DNA from: Terriglobia bacterium | GTDB lineage: Bacteria; Acidobacteriota; Terriglobia; Bryobacterales; UBA6623 | Direction of reading: 5' to 3' | DNA length: 64,000 nt | NCBI GenBank assembly: GCA_009841225.1 | Contig: VXMF01000011.1 | Span: 223,052 to 287,051 of the forward strand | In this document: one piece after another, positions 45,798 through 52,521 of the stretch | How the letters are laid out: each line of letters begins with the position of its first letter | Position numbering within the stretch: the first letter of the stretch is position 1 | Program-made: the position numbers and the translations under genes | Notes under the pieces: model-generated | Databases searched by the model: none | The model's input: only the letters and a program-made list of their open reading frames with translations | What the model was told of the DNA's origin: nothing

Positions 45798-45868
45798 TCC
45801 CGGCGCAGCGGGTGTGCCATCATGGCAGCGCGGCACGCCCATGCGCGGCTGTCCGCGGGAGGGACGAC

Positions 45869-46240
45869 ATGCGCGGAATCGCACTGATCTGCCTGGCCGC
45901 CTGCCTGGCGTTGCCAGCGGCGGCCGAGCGGGCTTTCGACATCGATGGCCCGGTGGAATTGCACATCTGGATGACGGCCAAGAGCGGCCAGGCCGAACAA
46001 CTCGAGAACACGTTCTCCGAGGTGTTCTACCCGGCCGTGAGCAGCATGCCCGGCTTCAGGAGCGCGCTGTTGATGCGCAAGCCCGCGACCTCCGAGTTCA
46101 CAGTGCGCCTAAGCTTCGACACCGAGGAGCAGCGGATGGAATGGGTTGCCTCGGACAAGCACCAGCGGGCTTGGCCTGCACTGTCGTCGCACTCGCGGGA
46201 GACACGCTTCGACGGCTTTGCGGTCGTGCATCCGAAATAG
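45869..46240 (+). CDS. Small exported protein with ABM (antibiotic biosynthesis monooxygenase)-like domain
   Basis: 123 residues from the ATG at 45869, preceded by GGGAGGG. A signal peptide (RGIALICLAACLALPAAA) is followed by a ferredoxin-like alpha+beta domain: ELHIWMTAKSGQAEQLENTF, PGFRSALLMRKP and FTVRLSFDTEEQRMEWVASDKHQRAW, as in the dimeric ABM fold. These domains are found in monooxygenases and heme-degrading enzymes, but also in proteins of unknown function. The distance from the propeller gene (71 bases) leaves co-transcription open. Start and domain are clear; function is not. Confidence 0.7.
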   Translation: MRGIALICLAACLALPAAAERAFDIDGPVELHIWMTAKSGQAEQLENTFSEVFYPAVSSMPGFRSALLMRKPATSEFTVRLSFDTEEQRMEWVASDKHQRAWPALSSHSRETRFDGFAVVHPK

Positions 46241-46261
46241 TCCGGTGCCACGTGGCGGGCG

Positions 46262-46717
46262 TCAGCATTCGTTCTGCGTGCCGGACTGGCCCGACGCGGC
46301 ATCGTCGGGATCGGAGGCCTCGACGAATCCATTCAGGATGCCGTTCATGAACCGCGTCGAAGCGTCGCCGTCATAGCGCTTGCCGATCTCGAGGGTCTCG
46401 TTGATGACAATCGCGGGGGGCGTCTCGCCGCCGCGCAGTTCTGCCAGTGCCAGCCTCAGCAGGTGTCGCACCACCGGTTCGATGCGACTCGGCTGCCAGC
46501 GCTCGGCGCTGTGCCGCGCGATGATCGCGTCCAGCTCCGCGACGTTGTCTGCGGCATCGCGGAATAGCCGCTCGGCAAAGGCATCCACCGGCTGTGGATC
46601 ATCGGACGCCAGGCGACCGAAGAAGTCCGCGACAACTTGGTCCGGCTCTGCCCCCCCAGCGTCCCACTGGTAGACCATTTGCAACGCGCGCTCACGGGAT
46701 CGGCGACGGGAGGGCAT
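46262..46717 (-). CDS. nusB: Transcription antitermination factor NusB
   Basis: 151 residues. The N-terminal Arg-rich helix SRRRSRERALQMVYQWDAGG binds boxA RNA; the later WQPSRIEPVVRHLLRLALAEL and AIVINETLEIGKRYDGDASTRFMNGILNGF segments are diagnostic. It works with NusE (S10) in rRNA antitermination. It lies 24 bases after ribH on the same strand, the widespread ribH-nusB arrangement, and shares a transcript with it. Confidence 0.95.
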   Translation of the reverse strand: MPSRRRSRERALQMVYQWDAGGAEPDQVVADFFGRLASDDPQPVDAFAERLFRDAADNVAELDAIIARHSAERWQPSRIEPVVRHLLRLALAELRGGETPPAIVINETLEIGKRYDGDASTRFMNGILNGFVEASDPDDAASGQSGTQNEC

Positions 46718-46741
46718 GGCAGGACGCTGCGACCCCGGCGG

Positions 46742-47227
46742 TCACATGGAGCGGATCGCGCTCAGCAGGTTGGCCATTTCGATGGCTGACGCGGCGGCCT
46801 GGGACCCGGCGTTGCCGTTCTTGGCTCCGGAGCGGTCGATCGCCTGCTCGACGGTATCGCAGGTCAGCACGCCGAAGATGGTCGGCACGCCGGTTTCAGG
46901 TCCGACGCGCGCGATCTGGCTCGCCGCCCCCGAGGCCACGTGCTCATAGTGCGCAGTCTCGCCGCGGATCACGGCTCCCAAGCAGATCAAGGCATCGAAG
47001 TTGCCGCTTTGCGCCAGCGCCCGGGCGGCGGTCGCCAGCTCTAGCGAACCCGGCACGCGGGCTACGAAGACCCGGTCCGCATCGCCGCCGTGACGGCGGA
47101 TCGCGTGCAGAGCTCCTTCGAGCAGCCGGTCCGTGATGAAGCTGTTGAAGCGCGACACGACGCAGCCCAAGCGCAGCTCTGCTGCATCGAGCCCGCCTTC
47201 CAGTTCCGTGAATCCTTGGCGCGGCAT
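46742..47227 (-). CDS. ribH: 6,7-Dimethyl-8-ribityllumazine synthase
   Basis: 161 residues. The flavodoxin-like fold has SRFNSFITDRLLEGA, VPGSLELATAARAL, LGAVIRGETAHYEHVASGA (including the catalytic His) and GVPTIFGVLTCDTVEQAIDRSG. It condenses the ribityl-diaminopyrimidine with dihydroxybutanone phosphate in riboflavin synthesis, normally as a 60-mer shell. It lies between the redoxin selenoprotein gene (59 bases upstream) and nusB. I see no FMN riboswitch in front of it. Confidence 0.96.
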   Translation of the reverse strand: MPRQGFTELEGGLDAAELRLGCVVSRFNSFITDRLLEGALHAIRRHGGDADRVFVARVPGSLELATAARALAQSGNFDALICLGAVIRGETAHYEHVASGAASQIARVGPETGVPTIFGVLTCDTVEQAIDRSGAKNGNAGSQAAASAIEMANLLSAIRSM

Positions 47228-47286
47228 TGCAGGCGCAACTTCATCCTAATCCAATCGCGGCCGCGTCGAGCTTCGACGCGACCCTC

Positions 47287-48342
47287 TCAGCGGCGCAGGG
47301 CTTCCGGCACCCGGGTGCGATCGTGCTGCTCGAATTGGATCGTCCATTCCAAGGGCACGGTCGTTGGTAGGTAGCAGACCTTGTCGTCGCATGCTTGGTA
47401 GCGCAGGCTCCCGCTAATCTTCAGCGCGCCGTCTTGGACCAGGTCGCCGAGTTCCCTCGGTTGGCCGATCATGATGTCGCGCACCAGTCGGAACGAGCCC
47501 TCGTAGACGGGCACGCGCTCGTCGATGGCTGGAAGGTGCAGGGTCTTCGCGTCGGGAAACTCCGCGTCGTAGAGGGTCACGCCAGAGCCTGCGTCCATGT
47601 TCCAAGCGATGGGAATGTAGCCCTCGACCTCCGGAGCGTAGACGTGCATCTTGTCGTTGAGTTCGATGTCGAGCACGAGGGCGAATCGATTGCCGCCGCG
47701 CACGGTCTCGTCGCTTGCCCAGCTGGTTACCTTTAGGTGCGACGTCCGCTGCTGCGTCCGCGCGCCGCCCGCGTCGGAACCCAGTTGGCGGACCAAGATG
47801 CGGCCGGCCGTGAAGCGATCCCTGTAGTTGGCCTCGTGAAACTTCTCCGCCACGGTCCGGTCGGGACGCAGCAGGAATTCGACAGGGTGAGGGATTCCGT
47901 AGAACTGGTGCGTTTCGGGCACGTCCTCGTTCAGCACTCCGAAAGCGCGGATGATCTCCGAATCAGGGTCGGAAAGCAGCGGGAATCCGATTCCCGCCCG
48001 CTCCGCGAAATTGCTCAGCGCCTCGCGCTTGTCGTTGCTGATGGCGGCGATATTGAAGCCGCGCTCTTCGAGCGCTTGGCGCTTGCGTTCCAGCTGCACG
48101 AGCTGGCCCTTGCAGAACGGTCACCAGTCCGCCGAGCGGAAGAACAGCAGCAGCAGCCCCTGCTCCCCCGCCAGGCTGCTGAAATCCCGGGCGGCGCCCG
48201 ACTGGTCGACGGCCTCGAAGGCCGGGACGCTCTCCCCGACCTCCGGGCCGGCTGCGACAGCTGAAGCCGGAGCGGACATAAGGAACAATGACGCCGCCAG
48301 GCCAAAGGCCCAGTCGCGTCGGCGTGACCGGGGTCGGAACAT
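47287..48342 (-). CDS. Exported redoxin / DsbD-alpha-like selenoprotein (in-frame TGA as selenocysteine)
   Basis: 351 residues if the TGA at 48121-48123 is read as selenocysteine (residue 74). The first 73 residues are a signal peptide (WAFGLAASLFLMSAPASA) and the start of a thioredoxin-like fold (GESVPAFEAVDQSG, LLLLFFRSADW). The TGA then gives the motif W-U-P-F-C-K (Sec74, Cys77), the expected site of the usual WCPFC in this redoxin family. The frame continues (FNIAAISNDKREALSNFA, FPLLSDPDSEIIRAFG) and ends in a DsbD-alpha-like domain with YQACDDKVCYLP (Cys318, Cys323). TACACT 6 bases before the ATG suggests its own start. It probably reduces peroxides or disulfides in the periplasm. A damaged gene is the alternative, but the rest of the frame is intact. 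Confidence 0.82.
48086..48119 (-). promoter_or_regulatory. Candidate bacterial SECIS element
   Basis: On the mRNA strand the hairpin begins 14 bases after the TGA: stem CCAGCT / AGCTGG (6 bp, no mismatch) with the loop CGTGC (21-25 bases after the TGA), and an outer CGTT / AACG pairing across a 9-base internal loop. Known bacterial SECIS elements have the apical loop 16-37 bases from the UGA with a G in its first two positions; here the second loop base is G. The structure lies inside the coding sequence, as it does in bacteria. Confidence 0.65.
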
Positions 48343-48348
48343 TCGTTC

Positions 48349-48354
48349 AGTGTA
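48349..48354 (-). promoter_or_regulatory. -10-like TACACT immediately before the selenoprotein gene
   Basis: On the minus strand TACACT is followed after 6 bases by the ATG at 48342, with no ribosome site between. It supports this start and a leaderless transcript. Confidence 0.35.
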
Positions 48355-48495
48355 AGCCAGGTCGCACTCTCGCGTTCCTGATCGTTCGGCGGGTTCGGCC
48401 TCGTGATTCGCCCGGCCAGCGGCACGCCCGCGCCGCCGGACCGCGTTCCATCGGGTGCCCGTAGCCGCCCTTTTCCGGCCGTCGCAGGTAGCTGT

Positions 48496-48501
48496 TAGGG
48501 T
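48496..48501 (+). promoter_or_regulatory. -10-like TAGGGT before the E1 fusion gene
   Basis: TAGGGT followed after 5 bases by the ATG at 48507. The overlapping GGGTGAGGA could instead be read as a poorly spaced ribosome site. Confidence 0.25.
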
Positions 48502-48506
48502 GAGGA

Positions 48507-50585
48507 ATGGCGTGCGCTGCTTCGGCGTCTCGCCAAGTCCAGGAGCTTAGGTCGGCGATGGCAACCCACTTGATGGAAGTCGCGGAAGCTGTTGTTCCCA
48601 GCGAGGTGCTGCGGGAGCTGTACGAGAAGATGCTCCAGTGCTACTACGTCGAGGAGCGCGCCAAGGTTTTCTTGAAGCAGGGCAGGCTCGCCTTCTATGC
48701 CTCGACGCGCGGGCACGAGCAGGTTCAGGTCGGCGTGCCGATGCTGATGCGCCCGGGCCACGACTGGTTCTACACCTACTACCGCGAGAAGAGCGTGGCT
48801 GTCACGCTCGGCATGCCGTACAAGGACATCTTCCTAGGCCTGCTCAGTCGCGACGCGGACCCCAATTCCGGGGGCGTCAACATGCCCGAGCAGTGGTCCT
48901 GCCGCGATCTCAGGCTCGTGGCGCAGAGCGCCGCTACCGGCACCCAGTACCTGGCGGCCGTCGGCGCTGCCCGCGCCATGCGCTACGACGGCTCCGACGC
49001 GATCGTCTATGTTTCCTCCGGCGAGGGCGCCACCAGCGAGGGGGAGTTCTTCGAGTCGCTCAACTGGGCTGCTCGCGAACGCCTGCCGGTGCTATTCGTC
49101 GTGCAGAACAACGGCTACGCCATCAGCGTGCCGCAGAAGTACCAGACGGCTTCCAAGATCCACAGGATCGCTGAGGGGTTCGGCCTGCCCGCCTACGAAT
49201 TGGACGGCACGGGCACTTTCGACGAGATCTACCGCACGGTGCCCGGCCTGATCCGCGACATCCGCGCCGGCAACGGGCCAGCGCTGATCGAGTTCAACGT
49301 GGTCCGCTTGGACCACCACTCGTCGTCCGACGACCAGCGCAAGTACCGCAGCGAGTCCGAGATCCAGTCGGCCGTGTCGCGCGATCCGGTGTTGCAGGCC
49401 GAACGGCAGGTGTTGGACGCCGGCATCATGACCCCGGCCGAGATCAGGGACCTGCGCGCCCGGATCAAGGCAGAGGTCGACCAGGCTGCGGAAGAGGCAA
49501 GCAGCCATCCGCAGCCGCAGGACTACGACGTCATGCGGCACGTGTTCTCGGGTCGGCTGCCGGTGACCGAGGAATCGCAGCCGAACTTCATTAGGCCCAA
49601 GGTGTCGATGGTCCAGGCCATCAACTCCGCCCTGCGCGAGGAGATGTCGCGCAACCCCAAGATCGTCATGTGGGGCGAGGACATCGAAGATCCAAAGGGC
49701 GGGGTGTTCGGCGTGACCAAGGGCCTGACCGAGGAATTCGGCCAGAGCCGCTGCGGAAACGCTGCCTTGGCCGAGGCTTCGATCTTGGGCATTGCCGGCG
49801 GCATGGGCACGGCGGGCTACATGCCGATCGTGGAGATCCAGTTCGCGGATTACATCTGGCCAGCCTTCATGCAGATGCGCGACGAGATCGCGCCGATGCG
49901 CTGGCGCAGCGCCGGCGCTTGGGGCTGCCCCATGGTCTGCCGCGTCGCCGTGGGCGGTCACATCAAGGGCGGGCCGTGGCACTCGGCCAACATCGAGGGC
50001 TTCTTCGCCAACGTGCCCGGATGGTACGTCGCGTACCCTTGCTGCGCCCGCGATGCCAAGGGCCTGCTCAAGACCGCGGCGCGAATGCAGGACCCGGTCC
50101 TGTTCCTCGAGCACAAGGGCCTCTACCGGGCAATGCCGGCGCGGACTCCGGAGCCGGACGAGAACTATCTGATCCCGTTCGGCAAGGCTTCGACGCGACG
50201 CTCCGGCAGCGACCTCTCGGTTGTCACTTGGGGCTACACGGTGCACCAGGCCGAGGCGGCCGCCAATGCCTTGGCCGAGGAGGGTGTCGGCTCGGTGGAA
50301 GTCATCGACCTGCGCACCATCATCCCGTGGGACAAGCAGGCCGTGTTCGACAGCGTCCGGCGCACCAACCGCGTCTTGGTGGCCCACGAGGACAGCCTCA
50401 CCATGGGATTCGGGGCCGAGGTCGCCGCCGAGATCTCGCAGCATTGCTTCGACCACCTCGACGCTCCTGTGGCCCGCGTCGGGGCGCAGGACTGCTTCGT
50501 CCCGTCGGCGGTCAATCTCGAGCGCGCGACCCTGCCCTCGGAGGAATCGGTGAAGCTTGCCATGGAGCGGCTGCTAAAGTACTAG
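48507..50585 (+). CDS. Branched-chain/2-oxoacid dehydrogenase E1, fused alpha and beta subunits
   Basis: 692 residues; an ATG at 48558 is an alternative start. Residues about 30-330 form the E1 alpha part: YYREKSVAVTLG, GVNMPEQWS and the thiamin-diphosphate motif SSGEGATSEGEFFESLNWA...LPVLFVVQNNGYAIS. Residues about 370-690 form the E1 beta part: MVQAINSALREEM, MWGEDIEDPKGGVFGVTKGL, EASILGIAGGMGTAGYMPIVEIQFADYIWPAF and VIDLRTIIPWD. It decarboxylates branched-chain 2-oxoacids (or pyruvate) for transfer to a lipoyl E2. No E2 or E3 gene lies beside it. Fused E1 proteins of this kind are found in several bacterial groups. Confidence 0.9.
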   Translation: MACAASASRQVQELRSAMATHLMEVAEAVVPSEVLRELYEKMLQCYYVEERAKVFLKQGRLAFYASTRGHEQVQVGVPMLMRPGHDWFYTYYREKSVAVTLGMPYKDIFLGLLSRDADPNSGGVNMPEQWSCRDLRLVAQSAATGTQYLAAVGAARAMRYDGSDAIVYVSSGEGATSEGEFFESLNWAARERLPVLFVVQNNGYAISVPQKYQTASKIHRIAEGFGLPAYELDGTGTFDEIYRTVPGLIRDIRAGNGPALIEFNVVRLDHHSSSDDQRKYRSESEIQSAVSRDPVLQAERQVLDAGIMTPAEIRDLRARIKAEVDQAAEEASSHPQPQDYDVMRHVFSGRLPVTEESQPNFIRPKVSMVQAINSALREEMSRNPKIVMWGEDIEDPKGGVFGVTKGLTEEFGQSRCGNAALAEASILGIAGGMGTAGYMPIVEIQFADYIWPAFMQMRDEIAPMRWRSAGAWGCPMVCRVAVGGHIKGGPWHSANIEGFFANVPGWYVAYPCCARDAKGLLKTAARMQDPVLFLEHKGLYRAMPARTPEPDENYLIPFGKASTRRSGSDLSVVTWGYTVHQAEAAANALAEEGVGSVEVIDLRTIIPWDKQAVFDSVRRTNRVLVAHEDSLTMGFGAEVAAEISQHCFDHLDAPVARVGAQDCFVPSAVNLERATLPSEESVKLAMERLLKY

Positions 50586-50591
50586 GCCCGC

Positions 50592-51104
50592 ATGCTACTG
50601 CGCGGACAGCGCGCTGCGCCTCGCCTGGGTGTCCCAGGCTTGGTAGGGTCGGCGATTCTTGCTCTGGCCCTGTGGGCCGCTTGCAGCGGGCCGCCGCCGG
50701 CGGCCCCGCCCGGCGCGGGGCAGGCGCAGCTTCCGACCACCGAGGTCACGCTGCCCGACGGAGCGATCATCGAAGCCGAATTGGCGATTTCGTCCGCAGA
50801 GCAGGCGCGCGGGTTGATGTTCCGCGCCGAGCTGCCCTCGGATCGCGGCATGCTGTTTGTCGGCAGCCGCTCGGGGCAGCGTTCGTTTTGGATGTATCAG
50901 TGCCTGATCCCGCTAGACATCGTCTGGATGGACGGCGCGCACCGCATTGTCGAGATCGTCCGCTCTGCGCCGCCTTGCGGCTCGAGCGATCCGGGCGGCT
51001 GCCCGAGCTACGGCGGCAATGCTAACTCGGTTTACGTGCTGGAGCTGGCTGCCGGCCAGTCCGACGCGCATGGGCTGCGTCTTGGCGATCGGCTAGACTT
51101 CTAG
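50592..51104 (+). CDS. DUF192 family exported protein
   Basis: 170 residues. An N-terminal signal-like hydrophobic stretch (GSAILALALWAACSG) with a possible lipid-attached Cys and a Pro/Ala-rich linker is followed by the DUF192 domain: SSAEQARGLMFRAELPSDRGMLFV, FWMYQCLIPLDIVWMDGAHRIVEI and YVLELAAGQSDAHGLRLGDRLDF. The function of DUF192 is unknown, although the fold resembles small beta-barrel proteins. It begins 6 bases after the E1 gene, so the two are likely co-transcribed. Confidence 0.85.
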   Translation: MLLRGQRAAPRLGVPGLVGSAILALALWAACSGPPPAAPPGAGQAQLPTTEVTLPDGAIIEAELAISSAEQARGLMFRAELPSDRGMLFVGSRSGQRSFWMYQCLIPLDIVWMDGAHRIVEIVRSAPPCGSSDPGGCPSYGGNANSVYVLELAAGQSDAHGLRLGDRLDF

Positions 51105-51174
51105 TCGTAACCCCACCGGCAGGGAATCCGCCATCCTCAGATAGGGGTAGGTGCGTCCTGCCGCCCCGAAGACC

Positions 51175-52413
51175 ATGTCCAAGAAGCGCATCATCGCCAT
51201 CCTGTTCGGCATCGCGATCGTCTACTTGGTGGGCAGCAGGGTGTACGAGGCCAACCAGCTGGCGAACGCTCCTGCCAAGAAGAAGGCCGCCGGCCGCGTC
51301 ATCAACGTCGACGTGACCGAGGCCCGCATCGGGTCAATCCGGGAGGAGCTGCTGCTGACCGGCTCGCTGAAGCCGAAAGAGACCGTCGATATCAACCCGA
51401 AGATCACCGGGCGCATCGAGAGGATCAACTTCTTGGTCGGCGACTGGGTGGAGCACGGCGCGGTCGTCGCCGAAATCGAAGTCGACGAGTTGGAGCAGCA
51501 GGTCAGGCGTTCGGAGGCGTCCTACTCGGTGAGCGAGGCAAACATCTCAGCCCGCAAGGCCGAGCTGGCCAGCTCCAAGGCGGATCTGGACCGCGCCAAG
51601 CTGCTCTTCGACGAAGACCTGCTCTCGCCCCAGGAGTTCCAGCAGTCCCAGACCTCGCTGGAAGTGCTGGAGGCCCAGGTCGAACTCGCGGAGGCCCAGC
51701 TGGAACAGGCCACCGCCGAATTGACCGAGCTGCGCATCCGCCTTGAGCAGGCCAAGATCTACGCGCCGATGAGCGGCTTGGTGTCGGCCCGCTACGTCGA
51801 CCCTGGCGCGTTGGTGACCCCGGGCAGCCCGATCATCCAGCTCGTGAATCTCTCGACGATGGTCACGCGCGGCAACGTGCCCGAGCGAAACATAGACAAG
51901 CTGACCGTCGGCGCCACGGCCGCCGTGCACGTCGATGCCATCCCCGGGCAAGAATTCGAGGGGCGCATCGCCCGCATCGCGCCAGTGCTCGACGCAGCGA
52001 CGCGCAGCGCGATCATTGAAATCGACATCCGCAATCCAGAGTCGGTGCTCAAGGCCGAGATGTTCGCCCGCATCACGCTGGACTTGGGCTCGACTCGGGA
52101 GGCCACCCTGATTCCGCGCGACGGCTTGGTCTACCGCGGCCAGCAGCCCGGCGTCTACATCGTCCCCGACGAACAGGATCGGCCGGTCTTTCGCGTCATC
52201 GAGACGGGGCTCACCCGCGAGGGCCAGATCGAGGTGTTGGCGAACTTGGACGCTGGCACGCGCATCGTTGGCCGCGGTGCAACCATGCTGCGCGACGGCG
52301 ACCGCATTAGCACCGGCGCGGGCGGCGCGCGCGGGGGAGGCGGCAGGCCTGGCGGCGGCGCGGGCGGCGGTGCCGGCGCGACCAAGAAGGCCGCGACCAA
52401 GAGCGCAAGCTAG
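51175..52413 (+). CDS. RND efflux periplasmic adaptor (membrane fusion protein)
   Basis: About 412 residues from the ATG at 51175 (a GTG at 51151 is possible). An N-terminal membrane anchor (RIIAILFGIAIVYLVGS) is followed by a lipoyl half (PKITGRIERINFLVGDWVEHGAVVAEIEVDELEQQV in part), a long alpha-helical hairpin (about residues 110-190, Ala/Glu/Leu-rich coiled coil), the second lipoyl half (IYAPMSGLVSARYVDPGALVTPG), a beta-barrel and membrane-proximal domain. The C terminus is a Gly/Arg-rich tail (GGARGGGGRPGGG) followed by a Lys/Ala-rich end, which is unusual for the family. It links the inner-membrane pumps below to an outer-membrane channel that is not in the window. Confidence 0.92.
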   Translation: MSKKRIIAILFGIAIVYLVGSRVYEANQLANAPAKKKAAGRVINVDVTEARIGSIREELLLTGSLKPKETVDINPKITGRIERINFLVGDWVEHGAVVAEIEVDELEQQVRRSEASYSVSEANISARKAELASSKADLDRAKLLFDEDLLSPQEFQQSQTSLEVLEAQVELAEAQLEQATAELTELRIRLEQAKIYAPMSGLVSARYVDPGALVTPGSPIIQLVNLSTMVTRGNVPERNIDKLTVGATAAVHVDAIPGQEFEGRIARIAPVLDAATRSAIIEIDIRNPESVLKAEMFARITLDLGSTREATLIPRDGLVYRGQQPGVYIVPDEQDRPVFRVIETGLTREGQIEVLANLDAGTRIVGRGATMLRDGDRISTGAGGARGGGGRPGGGAGGGAGATKKAATKSAS

Positions 52414-52422
52414 GCGTCTCGT

Positions 52423-52436
52423 GGCCGGCCGGCCGG
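52423..52436. repeat. GGCCGGCCGG-type palindrome after the adaptor gene
   Basis: A 14-base GGCC/CCGG run starting 10 bases after the adaptor stop codon and followed by TTCTTCC. A related GGCCGGCCGG lies at 58885-58894, 7 bases after the second pump gene and followed by TTTCTT, and a hairpin of the same sequence type lies at 59770-59790. Confidence 0.4.
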
Positions 52437-52521
52437 TTCTTCCGGCTCAAAATCCCCTGTTGCGGCACAGATTGATCTGGCTCGCGAATCTTGAGCGAGC
52501 TAAGATTGGGCAGGGTGAGTT

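Noticed and set aside
48121..48342. Reading the redoxin gene as a pseudogene broken by a stop codon
   Set aside because: The rest of the gene has no other damage, the TGA lies exactly at the catalytic Cys/Sec position and a SECIS-like hairpin follows. A pseudogene remains possible only if the genome lacks Sec machinery.
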